A DNA stretch of 64,000 nt from Chryseobacterium indologenes (GCF_002025665.1 NZ_CP018786.1:1860001-1924000); one strand, 5' to 3'; counted from the stretch's first letter, positions 52,031 through 61,581 are shown. Numbers and translations are program-made. Notes: generated from the sequence alone by a model not told the origin.

Positions 52031-52978
52031 ATGAAAACAATCAGAAAAATCTCTGCCGTAAGCTTATTATGTTTAACTCTTTTTATGGTAGTGACCGTAT
52101 CCTGCAATGAAGAAAATGAGCCTCCCACGACGCAGGAAGTACAAAATAACAGCCACCAAACTGCCAAAACCCAATTCATAACCGTTAAAGGAAATGCCAT
52201 AGCATACCGTGTTTTAGGAAAAGAAGACGGAGTTCCTTTGGTTCTTCTCCCGGGATTAGGAGGCTCAATGGATGACTGGGATCCTGCAGTAACCGATGGA
52301 TTGGCAAAGAAATACCAGGTCATTATTTTCGACAATAAAGGTGTCGCTTCTTCAAAAGGAACAACGCCCAATACTGTTCAGGCGATGGCAGATGATGCTG
52401 TAGATTTTATTAAAGCTTTAAATTATACCAAAGTGAATATTATGGGATTTTCTATGGGAGGATTTATTGCACAGAGAATAGTACTGACCAATCCATCCCT
52501 GATCAATAAAGTGATTTTAACAGGTACTGGTCCGCAGGGAGCCATAGGATTATCTAATCTTCCAAATATTATTGCAGGAACAGCAGGATTAAGCCCGGAA
52601 GCTTCCTTCCTGAAATTTGGTTTTACAGAATCTGCTCAAAGCATTGCAGAGGGGAAAGCTTCTTTTGCAAGAGTTCAGCTTAGAACTACAGATAGGGATT
52701 TTCCTTTAAGTGATGCCACTTCAAACTCGCAGTTTACCGCTGTATTGAGTTGGGCTCAACCTAATGCTGATGCCCTTACGGAAATTCAAAAGATTAAAAA
52801 TCCGGTACTGATTGTTCATGGTGAAAACGATCTTCCGGTATCTGTTCAGAATGCGAAAAATATGGCTCAGCATTTAGACCATGCGGAACTGGTAATTTTC
52901 CCGGATTCAGGGCATGCTTCTTTCTATCAGTATCATGATACATTTGTTGGAAAAGCCATTGAATTCCTTGGAAAATAA
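52031..52978 (+). CDS. Lipoprotein alpha/beta hydrolase
   Basis: The 315-residue protein has lipobox TVSC near residue 22 and then a Glu/Thr-rich linker. The alpha/beta-hydrolase domain has the oxyanion segment LLPGLGGSMDDWDP, nucleophile elbow GFSMGG near residue 140, acid in VHGENDLPVS and His in DSGHASFYQ. It is a cell-envelope esterase or lipase of unknown substrate. Single gene with its own terminator. Confidence 0.88.
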   Translation: MKTIRKISAVSLLCLTLFMVVTVSCNEENEPPTTQEVQNNSHQTAKTQFITVKGNAIAYRVLGKEDGVPLVLLPGLGGSMDDWDPAVTDGLAKKYQVIIFDNKGVASSKGTTPNTVQAMADDAVDFIKALNYTKVNIMGFSMGGFIAQRIVLTNPSLINKVILTGTGPQGAIGLSNLPNIIAGTAGLSPEASFLKFGFTESAQSIAEGKASFARVQLRTTDRDFPLSDATSNSQFTAVLSWAQPNADALTEIQKIKNPVLIVHGENDLPVSVQNAKNMAQHLDHAELVIFPDSGHASFYQYHDTFVGKAIEFLGK

Positions 52979-53002
52979 TATTGATTTTTAAAAATTAGAA
53001 TA

Positions 53003-53031
53003 AAAACCTCACTAATCAACAGTGAGGTTTT
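53003..53031. terminator. Bidirectional terminator
   Basis: Stem AAAACCTCACT / AGTGAGGTTTT, 7-nt loop, between the hydrolase and the converging VOC gene. Confidence 0.85.
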
Positions 53032-53046
53032 ATTTTTTACAGAAAC

Positions 53047-53442
53047 TTAGCTGAATTTCTTCACAGCCTCTTCACTCACAGGAGTAAAAAAGTTGATCAT
53101 ATTGCCGTCCGGATCACAGAACAGGAGAGATCTGTTTCCCCATGGCATTGTTGTTGGCTCCTGAATAATTTCGGAAGTTATATTTTTGATTCTTTCATAT
53201 TCTTCGTCTACGTTTTTAACCAAAAATTCGATAATGGTTGATTTTGTTCCTGCGAAGTCAGTCAGGCCTTCCGAAAATAGTTGCATTGTCCTTGTACTTC
53301 CGATAGCAATAGTAATAGAATCTGTAGCAAGTTCTGCAAAATCTTCCGTGTACCATGTAGCAGTTATACCACTTATCTGTTCATAAAATGCTGCTGCTGC
53401 TTTAATGTCTTTGCTGATAATTCTTAATGAGGTAAGTTTCAT
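53047..53442 (-). CDS. VOC family protein
   Basis: The 131-residue protein contains KDIKAAAAFYEQISGITATWY and, at the end, WGNRSLLFCDPDGNMINFFTPV, the usual halves of the glyoxalase fold. Metal ligands are not clear. It resembles small lyase/dioxygenase-like VOC proteins of unknown substrate. It lies downstream of a Crp/Fnr gene in the same direction, behind a TGACA-N6-TGTCA dyad and a TACCTTTG box (53475-53482, minus strand). Confidence 0.85.
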   Translation of the reverse strand: MKLTSLRIISKDIKAAAAFYEQISGITATWYTEDFAELATDSITIAIGSTRTMQLFSEGLTDFAGTKSTIIEFLVKNVDEEYERIKNITSEIIQEPTTMPWGNRSLLFCDPDGNMINFFTPVSEEAVKKFS

Positions 53443-53493
53443 AAGGATACTTATTTGTTTAAACTAATTTTCAACAAAGGTAATAGGTAGTTA

Positions 53494-53509
53494 TGACAAC
53501 AGACTGTCA
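53494..53509. promoter_or_regulatory. Dyad TGACA-N6-TGTCA upstream of VOC gene
   Basis: A 5-bp inverted repeat with a 6-bp spacer, the geometry of Crp/Fnr sites, between the Crp/Fnr stop codon (53544) and the VOC -7 box. Confidence 0.4.
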
Positions 53510-53543
53510 GTAGAAGTGTGAGATTTTAATCTGAATGGCTTTA

Positions 53544-54230
53544 TTAATAAAAATTAGCAATATGAATTAACCGCTTAAAGTTGATGATCTGTATCTTCCT
53601 TCCTTCAGACCTGATGAGTTTTTCCTGTTTGAAATCATTGATGATACGGGCCAAAGTTTCTCTGGCAGTTCCTACCATATTGGCAAGATCCACACGGGAA
53701 AGAGTAATAAATACTTCGTCATCAGGTGTATCATTTGATTTATATTTATCATGGAGAATCAGCAAGCTGAGAGCAGCTCTTTCTCTTACGGTGCGATGAG
53801 ATAGAACAGCAATAAGGTTGGCCATCACACTGAATTCATGACTCAAAGATTTAAGTAACAGCCTTGAAAGCACTGATGACTGGCTTAGAATCTCCAGAAA
53901 GCTGTCTTTTGAAATAAAGGAAATGACAGAATTCTCCAGTGTTGAGGTCGTATCTCCATAAGATTCGTTGCTCAGGATCGCAGAATACCCGAAAAATTCA
54001 CCGGAACTGTAGATGTAAATAATCTGTTCCCTTCCATCATTATCAACTTTGTATTTCTTTATTTTACCCTCATTAAGGTAGTAAACACCGTTAGGTTTTG
54101 TTCCGTCAGTAAATATGGGTTCATTTTTACGGTAGTTTTTGGTTTTCATAGCTCCTGTAAGCAGATTTTTATCATACTCTGGGAGTTCATCAAAAAGATA
54201 TTGATTGTTAAAAATAAATTTTGAGATCAT
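53544..54230 (-). CDS. Crp/Fnr family transcriptional regulator (full length)
   Basis: The 228-residue protein has a cyclic-nucleotide-binding-type barrel at residues 15-120 (PNGVYYLNEGKIKKYKVDNDGREQIIYIYSSGEFFGYSAIL), a dimerisation helix and a winged HTH near residues 150-220 (VDLANMVGTARETLARIINDF). The recognition helix ARETLARI keeps the Arg-Glu of CRP type. Ligand unknown. It is upstream of the VOC gene on the same strand and divergent from the DUF1275 gene. The 398-bp upstream gap holds ATTACTTT-N4-AAAGTAAT at 54325-54344 and no gene. Confidence 0.9.
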   Translation of the reverse strand: MISKFIFNNQYLFDELPEYDKNLLTGAMKTKNYRKNEPIFTDGTKPNGVYYLNEGKIKKYKVDNDGREQIIYIYSSGEFFGYSAILSNESYGDTTSTLENSVISFISKDSFLEILSQSSVLSRLLLKSLSHEFSVMANLIAVLSHRTVRERAALSLLILHDKYKSNDTPDDEVFITLSRVDLANMVGTARETLARIINDFKQEKLIRSEGRKIQIINFKRLIHIANFY

Positions 54231-54628
54231 AATTTTTCTATACAGGCTATTGAATCCGTACTCAGTTTTTAACTTAAATCACATTTTAAACCCATGTATG
54301 TCACAAGGTTTTTTTTCTGAACGAATTACTTTTACAAAAGTAATAAAATTGGTGCTGAAATAAGAAACAGAACATTTCAGAGAGGTTTTTGAAAAGTATT
54401 TTCACTTCATATGCCGATCTGTCATTTGTTACGGAAAAAGTAGGATTTTACGTTAGGGCACATAGTAACTCTATAAAGAACACTGGATAAATATTTAAGT
54501 GGACATGTTTTTCACGGCTTTATGCTGACATTTCTAATTTATTTTTTTTGCTTATCTATTTTATCCAGCTGTTTTTTTGAGTAAAATCTTAAAAAAAGAA
54601 AAATACACAACCCTTATAGAGATTTATA

Positions 54629-55354
54629 ATGTTCAGGCACAGAGGGAAATACAGGACTTATTTTCACAATCTTAAGCTTGCATCCGTACTTTCGTTTGTT
54701 GCAGGAATAGTGAATATTGTAGGAGTAATGTCCGTTAAAGTGCTCACCACCAATATAACGGGGCACTTTGCCTTCTTTTCCGAAGAAATTCTACTCAGTC
54801 ATTATAGTAAAGCTCTTACTTATCTTGTCTTTATTATGTGTTTTCTGGGAGGAGCATTCTGTTCAAGCTTTATGGTTGAATTTTCTTCCGGACGTAGCAT
54901 GTTTCGCCCACATCTTATTCCTTTGATAACTGAAATTCTGATATTAGGTTTTGTGGGACTATCAGATGATGAGACACTGAAACTATCAATATCTTCTTAT
55001 ACTACTGCCGGTCTTTTGCTTTTTGCAATGGGTGTTCAGAATTCATTAGTAACAAGAGTATCCCAGTCTGTGGTGAGAACGACTCATCTTACGGGATTAT
55101 TTACTGATCTGGGAATAGAACTTTCAAAACTTTTCTTTAAAGAACGGGAAAATGAAAAGAGACAACTTAAAAAGAATATCGCTCTTAAACTGGTGATTAT
55201 TGCCTGCTTTTTTTCAGGATGCATCATTGGTGGTTTGGGCTACAGTATGATCCGCCTAAAAACATTGATGGTGACAGCAGGATTACTGTTTTTGGTGATC
55301 AGGTATGATAAGCTTCTGTACAGATATTATGCCTTAAAAAGGAGATTAAGATAA
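54629..55354 (+). CDS. DUF1275 (YoaK-like) membrane protein
   Basis: The 241-residue protein has six predicted membrane helices and the DUF1275 signatures LASVLSFVAGIVNIVGVMSV and TNITGHFAFFSEE near the start and VVRTTHLTGLFTDLGIELS near residue 155. The function of the family is unknown. Single gene with its own terminator. Confidence 0.88.
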   Translation: MFRHRGKYRTYFHNLKLASVLSFVAGIVNIVGVMSVKVLTTNITGHFAFFSEEILLSHYSKALTYLVFIMCFLGGAFCSSFMVEFSSGRSMFRPHLIPLITEILILGFVGLSDDETLKLSISSYTTAGLLLFAMGVQNSLVTRVSQSVVRTTHLTGLFTDLGIELSKLFFKERENEKRQLKKNIALKLVIIACFFSGCIIGGLGYSMIRLKTLMVTAGLLFLVIRYDKLLYRYYALKRRLR

Positions 55355-55364
55355 AACAGAAAAT

Positions 55365-55401
55365 AAAAAAGGATATTCCAATGATGGGAATATCCTTTTT
55401 T
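55365..55401. terminator. Bidirectional terminator
   Basis: A perfect 15-bp stem AAAAAAGGATATTCC / GGAATATCCTTTTTT, 7-nt loop. Confidence 0.9.
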
Positions 55402-55405
55402 AAAT

Positions 55406-56224
55406 TTATGGAGTGGTCATCTGTTCAATGACAAAAGTTTCCGTATCTGTTGTATGGGCTGAAAAATATCCCAATGCTCCATTACTGATATTACTTGGTG
55501 GATTGGCAGGAGTAGCTGTTCCGCCATTGCCTCCTGAAATCTGAAGCAAAGAACTGTAATATGTGAATATATTGTTGTCAATACATTGCATTTCTACATG
55601 AATTTTATCTCCAACTACCACTTCATGATCTCTGCCTTTATTATCGTCATTAGGAAGAATTAAAGGCTGTTGATTGGGTAATCCGTTATTTACATTATCT
55701 GAAAAAGTATTCATGTACTTTTTAGTAAGATCATTGATGGTAAAGCTAAAAAGGTAGCGGTTTCCTAATGGTAATGGATCTGTAAATAATGGCAAGAGGG
55801 TATATGTAGTTTTATCTCCGAATTTGAAAGAACTCTGCTGTAATCCGTCAAAATAAACTACTTCAGGCATTTTGCTTTGAGCCGTATATTGTTTTCCTTC
55901 GGCCTGAACTTTTAAAGTATAAGTTCTGCCAGGCTCTCCGGTGAAAGTTGTCGTTTGATAGATTCCGTTTCCTACATAATGAAGGGTTTCTGTTTGTCCT
56001 ATATCGTCACTTAAAATAACCTCAGCGCCAGTGACCGCCGGATATTGATTAGGTGATGAAAAACTTACTGACTTTGTAATTTTTACGGTATAAGGTCCTG
56101 ATTGATTGGTTACATTTCCTTCAATGACAATATTTCCGCTTTGATCATTCAGATCCAGGTCGATCTCTTTTTCACAAGAAGTTAATGCAAAGAAAGATAC
56201 TATGATATAAAATAAATTTTTCAT
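55406..56224 (-). CDS. DUF4249 family lipoprotein
   Basis: The 272-residue protein has lipobox ALTSC near residue 17 and then EKEIDLDLNDQSGNIVIEGNVTNQSGPYTVKITKSVSF, the standard DUF4249 start. Such lipoproteins sit with TonB-dependent receptors, presumably as their surface partners. The gene starts 3 bp after the receptor gene ends, so both form one unit. Substrate unknown. Confidence 0.9.
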   Translation of the reverse strand: MKNLFYIIVSFFALTSCEKEIDLDLNDQSGNIVIEGNVTNQSGPYTVKITKSVSFSSPNQYPAVTGAEVILSDDIGQTETLHYVGNGIYQTTTFTGEPGRTYTLKVQAEGKQYTAQSKMPEVVYFDGLQQSSFKFGDKTTYTLLPLFTDPLPLGNRYLFSFTINDLTKKYMNTFSDNVNNGLPNQQPLILPNDDNKGRDHEVVVGDKIHVEMQCIDNNIFTYYSSLLQISGGNGGTATPANPPSNISNGALGYFSAHTTDTETFVIEQMTTP

Positions 56225-56227
56225 GAT

Positions 56228-58558
56228 TTAGAATTTGAAATTATAAGTGATATTGGGTACCCAACGGAATAAAGAGGTCTGCATTGCACGGGTTGTTCCG
56301 GGACGGTCAGGATTGTCTTCAAAGTTGATGGTGTAGGCATTTTCTCTCCCATATAGGTTGTAAATACCAAATGTCCATGAACCACGGAATCGTTTATTGG
56401 TACTGGGTTCATAAGTAGCACTCAGATCCATTCTGTGATAGGCCGGCATTCTGTCTGCATTTCTGTTGCTGTACTGGAATATGGTTTGTCCGTTCAGTTC
56501 ATATTTTCCAGTAGGGAAGGTAACAGCATTTCCTGTGCTATATACGAAAAGCCCTGAAAAACTCCACTTTGGATTAAGCTGATAGGTGGCAACAATAGAG
56601 AGATCATGGGTTTTATCCATTCTGGCGTTATACCATTCGTTGTTATTGATTCCGTTGATTTTTCTTTCTGTTTTAGAAAGGGTATAGGAAATCCATCCTG
56701 TCAGTTTTCCGCTTTTCTTTTTGGCAATAAGTTCGAGACCGTAAGCTCTTCCTTTTCCGAATAGCAATTCACTTTCTACATCTGCTCCTGTATCAAAACC
56801 AATTTGAGCTCCATTTTTGAAGTCGATTTGGTTTTTCATATCTTTATAATAAATCTCAGCGTTCAGTTCATAATTATTGTTGTTGAAATTTCTGCTGTAA
56901 CCAAGGCTGATCTGATCTGCAATTTCCGGTTTTACCGTGTAACTGCTTCCTATCCACTGGTCGGTAGGATTTCCACTGTTGCTGTTGCTCAGAAGGTGAA
57001 GATTCTGAGTATTTCTGGAATAACCTCCTTTTACACTGCTGACTTCGTTGATACGGTAGTTGGCACTAACACGTGGCTCAATATTCACGTAGGTTTTCCC
57101 GAATTTTCCTTTTTCTAAGAATTTACTGTCGGTTAGCACACCATTCTCATAGGTATTGAATGTGTCTCCTCCCAAAACACTAAACATGGAGAGTCTTGCA
57201 CCATAATTAATCGTTAGCTTTTCCGTTGCTTTATAATCATCATTAATGTAAACAGCATTCTCCCATGAATATCTCGGATTTCTTGAAAAACTACTCACCG
57301 TAGTACCCGAAGCACTGCTCGGAGTAAGCGTATGATAAATAGATTGCAGACCGAAACGTACAGAATGTTTGTTTCCTGCAAACCAGGTAAAATCCTGCTT
57401 AAGATTCCAGTCACGGATTTTTGAATTTAAATCAAATACGGTATCATCATTTTTCAGACTGATCTTGTAATCATAATTACTGTAAATGAATGATGTATTG
57501 GAAAATAGTTTACTGCTGATAATGCTGTTCCACCTCAACGTAGCGGTAGTATTTCCCCAGTCTGTATTGAAAGTATCTCCCAATCCCAGAACATCTCTTC
57601 CAAAATATCCGGACAGGTAAATACGGTTGTTTTCATTAATCTGATAATTGGCTTTAAGGTTCAGATCATAGAAATATAATTTGTTGTCTTTATAATCTTT
57701 GTTGGTTTTAAGAAACAAATCGGCATACGTTCTTCTCCCTGAAACAATGAATGAAGATTTTTCCTTCTGGATAGGGCCTTCCACACTTAATCTGCTGCTG
57801 ATAAGACCAATTCCTCCGTTGACGTTATAGTCTTTGTTGTTTCCATCCTTCATTTTAACATCTAGTACAGAAGAAAGACGGCCTCCGTACTGTGCAGGGC
57901 TGTTTCCTTTAATGATGCTGGCATCTTTCAGGGCATCACTATTGAATGTACTGAAAAAACCAAGAAGGTGAGAGGCATTATAAACCGGAGCTTCATCCAG
58001 TAAGATCAGGTTTTGGTCGGTAGCACCACCTCTTACACTGAACCCGCTGCTTCCTTCACCACTGCTTTTAATACCGGGTAAAAGCTGTATGGTTTTCATT
58101 ACATCCTTTTCTCCGAACAGGACAGGAAGTTTTTCTATATTTTTAATGCTTAACGTTTCTGCTCCCATTTGAGCTGATGTTAAGTTTTTATCCTTTTTAA
58201 TGCCGGTTATCACCACCTCATCAATTGCTTTTGCTACAGTTTCTGCAGGAAGGAGGGGAAGGTCAACTTTTATATTCTGATCTACTTTGATCTGCTGTTC
58301 AAAATCCTGATATCCAGGGTAGGAAATAATCAGGGTGTAATTTCCCTCAGGTAAGGAAAGTGAGTAAAATCCATACTCATTGGCTACAACATTAATAGTA
58401 GGATCTTCACTTACTTTTACAGAAACTCCGATGAGCAATTCACCGTTTTTTTTGTCTTTTACGGTTCCACTTACGGAATACGTTTGTTGGGCTATTGCCA
58501 GGCTACTGAAACAGAGCGCAGCAGTGGCTGCGGTGATTTTGAAAAAGGATGTTTGCAT
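56228..58558 (-). CDS. TonB-dependent outer-membrane receptor
   Basis: The 776-residue protein has a signal peptide ending AIAQQ at about residue 24 and a carboxypeptidase-regulatory-like domain at 26-110 (YSVSGTVKDKKNGELLIGVSV). The plug is at about 125-240 (MKTIQLLPGIKSSGEGSSGFSVRGGATDQNLILLDEAPVY) and the 22-stranded barrel follows, ending in an aromatic residue (NITYNFKF). It imports a bulky nutrient with TonB energy. The DUF4249 lipoprotein follows. The upstream gap contains TTGTTAC-N2-GTAACAA (58639-58654). Substrate unknown; the Fur-like site at the AraC gene hints at iron. Confidence 0.94.
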   Translation of the reverse strand: MQTSFFKITAATAALCFSSLAIAQQTYSVSGTVKDKKNGELLIGVSVKVSEDPTINVVANEYGFYSLSLPEGNYTLIISYPGYQDFEQQIKVDQNIKVDLPLLPAETVAKAIDEVVITGIKKDKNLTSAQMGAETLSIKNIEKLPVLFGEKDVMKTIQLLPGIKSSGEGSSGFSVRGGATDQNLILLDEAPVYNASHLLGFFSTFNSDALKDASIIKGNSPAQYGGRLSSVLDVKMKDGNNKDYNVNGGIGLISSRLSVEGPIQKEKSSFIVSGRRTYADLFLKTNKDYKDNKLYFYDLNLKANYQINENNRIYLSGYFGRDVLGLGDTFNTDWGNTTATLRWNSIISSKLFSNTSFIYSNYDYKISLKNDDTVFDLNSKIRDWNLKQDFTWFAGNKHSVRFGLQSIYHTLTPSSASGTTVSSFSRNPRYSWENAVYINDDYKATEKLTINYGARLSMFSVLGGDTFNTYENGVLTDSKFLEKGKFGKTYVNIEPRVSANYRINEVSSVKGGYSRNTQNLHLLSNSNSGNPTDQWIGSSYTVKPEIADQISLGYSRNFNNNNYELNAEIYYKDMKNQIDFKNGAQIGFDTGADVESELLFGKGRAYGLELIAKKKSGKLTGWISYTLSKTERKINGINNNEWYNARMDKTHDLSIVATYQLNPKWSFSGLFVYSTGNAVTFPTGKYELNGQTIFQYSNRNADRMPAYHRMDLSATYEPSTNKRFRGSWTFGIYNLYGRENAYTINFEDNPDRPGTTRAMQTSLFRWVPNITYNFKF

Positions 58559-58638
58559 TAGTTTATTTTAAAGTAGTAGATCTCTTGTATAGGAATTAAT
58601 GTTTAATTGATGTATGATTAGTTAGATGAATAGGGGAT

Positions 58639-58654
58639 TTGTTACACGTAACAA
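58639..58654. promoter_or_regulatory. Palindrome upstream of the TonB receptor gene
   Basis: Perfect 7-bp inverted repeat TTGTTAC-N2-GTAACAA, 81 bp before the receptor ATG; operator candidate. The rest of this 322-bp gap shows no gene. Confidence 0.35.
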
Positions 58655-58880
58655 TTTAATTATGAAATAAATCCGGTGAAAAAACAGCTTCCCGGAAATG
58701 GTAAAAGCAAGGATAAAATAAGATGGTTACATAAACAATAATATTATGCATTGTATATTGATTTATTATTGTTTTTCAGTTGGTTTTATTGAAAAACAAA
58801 TTATTAACGGGGATTGTTTAGTTTTTATTATTGTCCCGTATAAAAAATAGACAAATGAGCTCTTAAAAGACTGTACGATG

Positions 58881-59864
58881 TTATCTCTTTCTTACTTGAC
58901 TGGGAAGAATATTGAATTTTCTTTTAAACGCCGATGAAAAATGTCTCGGATTTTTATAGCCGATATGATCAGAAATTTCACTGATATTCAGATTACTATC
59001 GAGAAGCATTCTTTTTGCCTGTTCCATTTTGAGATCGTTCCAGTATCCGAAAACGGTAGTTCCGAAAAGTTCTTTGAAGCCTTTCTTTAAAGTAAATTCG
59101 TTGGTTCCCACCAGATGCGCAAGATCATTCAGAGAGCTGTCTGCATTCAGGTTCTTTACAATATAATCTCTCACAGCGTACATTTTTTCTATATCTTTTT
59201 TCTGAAGAGAAGAAGGTAAGGATTCACTGTCAAGAAACTGTTCAAGCTGTAACAGAAGAAGTTCATTTACTTTAGCTTCAATATAAATTCGTTTGAATAT
59301 CCCTTTCCTGTTACAATAAATGATATCGTTCAGAATCTGATACATTTCATGGGTAATGCGGTTATGCTCAGTCTGAATGAGAGATGAATTCTGCTTGTCA
59401 ATCGAACTTCTGAATATTTCAAACAGTCCTGAATGTTCAGGCAGAAATTTTTTAAAGAACTCAGGGGCAAGGTTGATTTCGAATACATACATTTCCGGAC
59501 CTTCGAATTCCATTCTGCCTTCCATATGATGGGCATAAATAATGTTGTGCTGATAGCTGTCAAACACTACAGTTTTCTGGAAGTTACCCGAAATTGCTTT
59601 GCTTTTTCCTTTCAGGGTAAAATGCATTTCTACCGAATCAAAATCACTTTCAAGGTATATTTCAAGCGGTTTGTTCAATACAATGTTTCCAAAACCGATG
59701 TGGACATGAGTAAAACTAATTTCGTGATAAAAACCATTTCCATAAGGAGGAATGAGCTGGGTAATACATTCCTGGATGCCTCCATCATGTAAGAAATAAG
59801 AAGAAGGATAATTTCGCTCCATGAGCATATTCCCAAGGTTTTCATCATATAGCCGTACTGTCAT
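58881..59864 (-). CDS. AraC family regulator (PchR-like)
   Basis: The 327-residue protein has an N-terminal effector domain of about 220 residues (containing EMHFTLKGKSKAISGNF) and a C-terminal double HTH (LNDLAHLVGTNEFTLKKGFKELFG, then ISEISDHIGYKNPRHFSSAFKRKFNILPSQ). Layout and length resemble PchR-type regulators that respond to siderophores. It is upstream of the TonB receptor gene on the same strand, a likely target. A TACCTTTG -7 box and a Fur-like dyad lie about 90-125 bp upstream. Confidence 0.9.
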   Translation of the reverse strand: MTVRLYDENLGNMLMERNYPSSYFLHDGGIQECITQLIPPYGNGFYHEISFTHVHIGFGNIVLNKPLEIYLESDFDSVEMHFTLKGKSKAISGNFQKTVVFDSYQHNIIYAHHMEGRMEFEGPEMYVFEINLAPEFFKKFLPEHSGLFEIFRSSIDKQNSSLIQTEHNRITHEMYQILNDIIYCNRKGIFKRIYIEAKVNELLLLQLEQFLDSESLPSSLQKKDIEKMYAVRDYIVKNLNADSSLNDLAHLVGTNEFTLKKGFKELFGTTVFGYWNDLKMEQAKRMLLDSNLNISEISDHIGYKNPRHFSSAFKRKFNILPSQVRKR

Positions 59865-59951
59865 TTCCTTTTTTTGTTAGAATTTCCTTTTTACGGACTT
59901 TTTATTCCGTTTTACAGACCCTTTCTGTTGAATGTTTAGACTAAGTTTGCA

Positions 59952-59989
59952 CAAAGGTAATAATTATTTAGAATGATTCTTAATAATTA
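59952..59989 (-). promoter_or_regulatory. AraC promoter with Fur-like dyad
   Basis: TACCTTTG on the minus strand (59952-59959) is directly preceded by the near-perfect inverted repeat AATTATTTAGAAT-G-ATTCTTAATAATT (59962-59988, one mismatch; extended to 59961-59989). A plus-strand TAAGTTTG (59942-59949) may serve the divergent gene. Confidence 0.5.
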
Positions 59990-60063
59990 AAATTTGCTTT
60001 TAAATAATGGAAAAAAATAATGAAACGATGTACATTTTATATAAAATTAATTGTTGAAAACTT

Positions 60064-60783
60064 ATGAAATATTCAGGTAAAATAAACTGGTCTTTTGCTG
60101 CAGCAATTGCAGTGTCAATATGTTGGATTATTGGTGATATTTACGTTGCCGGATTTGATCCGAACCCTTCAGATTATCCATTATTTTCAAAGACCTATGC
60201 AGATCAGGTGAATGTAGAATTTGCAACTTTAATGCTGGAAGGTTCCACTCCAAGGTTGATGTTTGGAGCTTTGATTGGTGCTCTTACCGGACCCTTACTG
60301 CTTCCTGCCACGTGGCTAGTGTATCAGTTTTTCAAAGACACTCAAAAATGGTACGCAGTCTTGGTGTACTGGATCTTACTGGCAGGAGCGGTTTTATCAC
60401 CTTTAGGACATGCCGGATTCTTTTATGTTGGGGAGATTTATAAAGCGGTTTACCATACAGATTCTGCTTCTCACCCTTATCTTCTGGAAACGGGAAGAAG
60501 TTTTATGAAAATGCTGAACATCGCCTGGGGAACAGCTATTGGTGTACTGGCAGTCGGATGGATTTCCTTTGCTGTTTGTATTCTTTTCAATAAAACCCTG
60601 TTGCCGAGATGGATGGCTTTGCTGACTCCATTTGCACTTACTTTGTTTATCATTCCTGTAAAAAATCTTTTACCTCTTCCTTTTTCAGGTTGGGTAGGAG
60701 GAGCGATATTCAATATTGCCTATCTGACATTTTTCAGTTCACTGCTTTTCCTTTTCAGAAAGAAACTGTTCCATAAGATATAG
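60064..60783 (+). CDS. DUF6796 family membrane protein
   Basis: The 239-residue protein has six predicted membrane helices. It matches DUF6796 by its start SGKINWSFAAAIAVSICWIIGDIYVAGF and the segment RLMFGALIGALTGPLLLPATWLVYQFF. The function is unknown. It diverges from the AraC gene across the Fur-like dyad, so both may share iron-linked control. Confidence 0.8.
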   Translation: MKYSGKINWSFAAAIAVSICWIIGDIYVAGFDPNPSDYPLFSKTYADQVNVEFATLMLEGSTPRLMFGALIGALTGPLLLPATWLVYQFFKDTQKWYAVLVYWILLAGAVLSPLGHAGFFYVGEIYKAVYHTDSASHPYLLETGRSFMKMLNIAWGTAIGVLAVGWISFAVCILFNKTLLPRWMALLTPFALTLFIIPVKNLLPLPFSGWVGGAIFNIAYLTFFSSLLFLFRKKLFHKI

Positions 60784-60830
60784 TTTTTAAAGAATCTTAC
60801 CATGATAATAACTTAAAATAAAGCACAGAG

Positions 60831-60867
60831 AAAGGCCTTTAAATCTTAGTATTTTAAGGCTTTTTTG
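60831..60867 (+). terminator. Weak terminator
   Basis: Imperfect stem around AAAGGCCTTTAAA / TTTTAAGGCTTT with bulges, followed by T6. Confidence 0.4.
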
Positions 60868-60940
60868 TTTTAAAAACAGTCCTTCCTTTCTTTTGATCAA
60901 AATATTAATCCTATATTGGCAGGGAATTAAGCGGGAGAAT

Positions 60941-61543
60941 ATGGAAAATCTGAAAATCTGGTTAAGAAAAAATGGCTCTACTGTAGTCCTTACAATATTG
61001 TTTATTATCATTTTGGTGAATAAAGATGCAAAGGCATGGCTGATGAGACAGGTGGCTTCCACAGGAATTCTCAATGCCAGTATATCAGAACCAAAAGAAA
61101 CACAAAATACTTCAGCTAAAGTTTCCTATGCCGGATTGATGCTGAAGAATGAAGAAGGAAAGATTACAGATACTTCGGCATTACAAAATAAAGTAGTCTT
61201 CATTAACTTTTGGGCATCATGGTGCCCTCCGTGTCGTGCCGAGTTTCCGTCTGTTCAGAAACTGTATGATCGGTACAAAAACAATCCGGATATGGTATTT
61301 CTTATGGTAAACCTTGATGATACTCCTGCTCCTGGAAAATCTTATTTAAAAGAAAAAGGCTTTACGGTTCCTTTTCTTACACCGGCTGGAAATATTCCTG
61401 ATGCATTATATAGTGGATCTTTACCAACCACTGTTGTACTGGATAAAAAGGGAGAAATACGCCTGCATCATAAAGGGCTGGCAGATTATAGTAAAGATTC
61501 ATTTTATAAACAGATTGACGAGCTTTTGAAACAAAATCCCTAG
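60941..61543 (+). CDS. Membrane-anchored TlpA-type thioredoxin-like protein
   Basis: The 200-residue protein has a membrane helix at residues 13-26 and an AhpC/TSA-Redoxin domain with redox motif WCPPC (Cys95, Cys98), then FLMVNLDDT and GSLPTTVVLDKKGEIRLHHKG (cis-Pro region). It reduces or repairs disulfides on the periplasmic side. ATG at 60941 is used; an upstream in-frame ATG at 60893 adds 16 residues. A Crp/Fnr gene follows after 38 bp. Confidence 0.9.
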   Translation: MENLKIWLRKNGSTVVLTILFIIILVNKDAKAWLMRQVASTGILNASISEPKETQNTSAKVSYAGLMLKNEEGKITDTSALQNKVVFINFWASWCPPCRAEFPSVQKLYDRYKNNPDMVFLMVNLDDTPAPGKSYLKEKGFTVPFLTPAGNIPDALYSGSLPTTVVLDKKGEIRLHHKGLADYSKDSFYKQIDELLKQNP

Positions 61544-61581
61544 CTATTTAAATCGTATTTTTAGATCATAAGAAACAGAAT

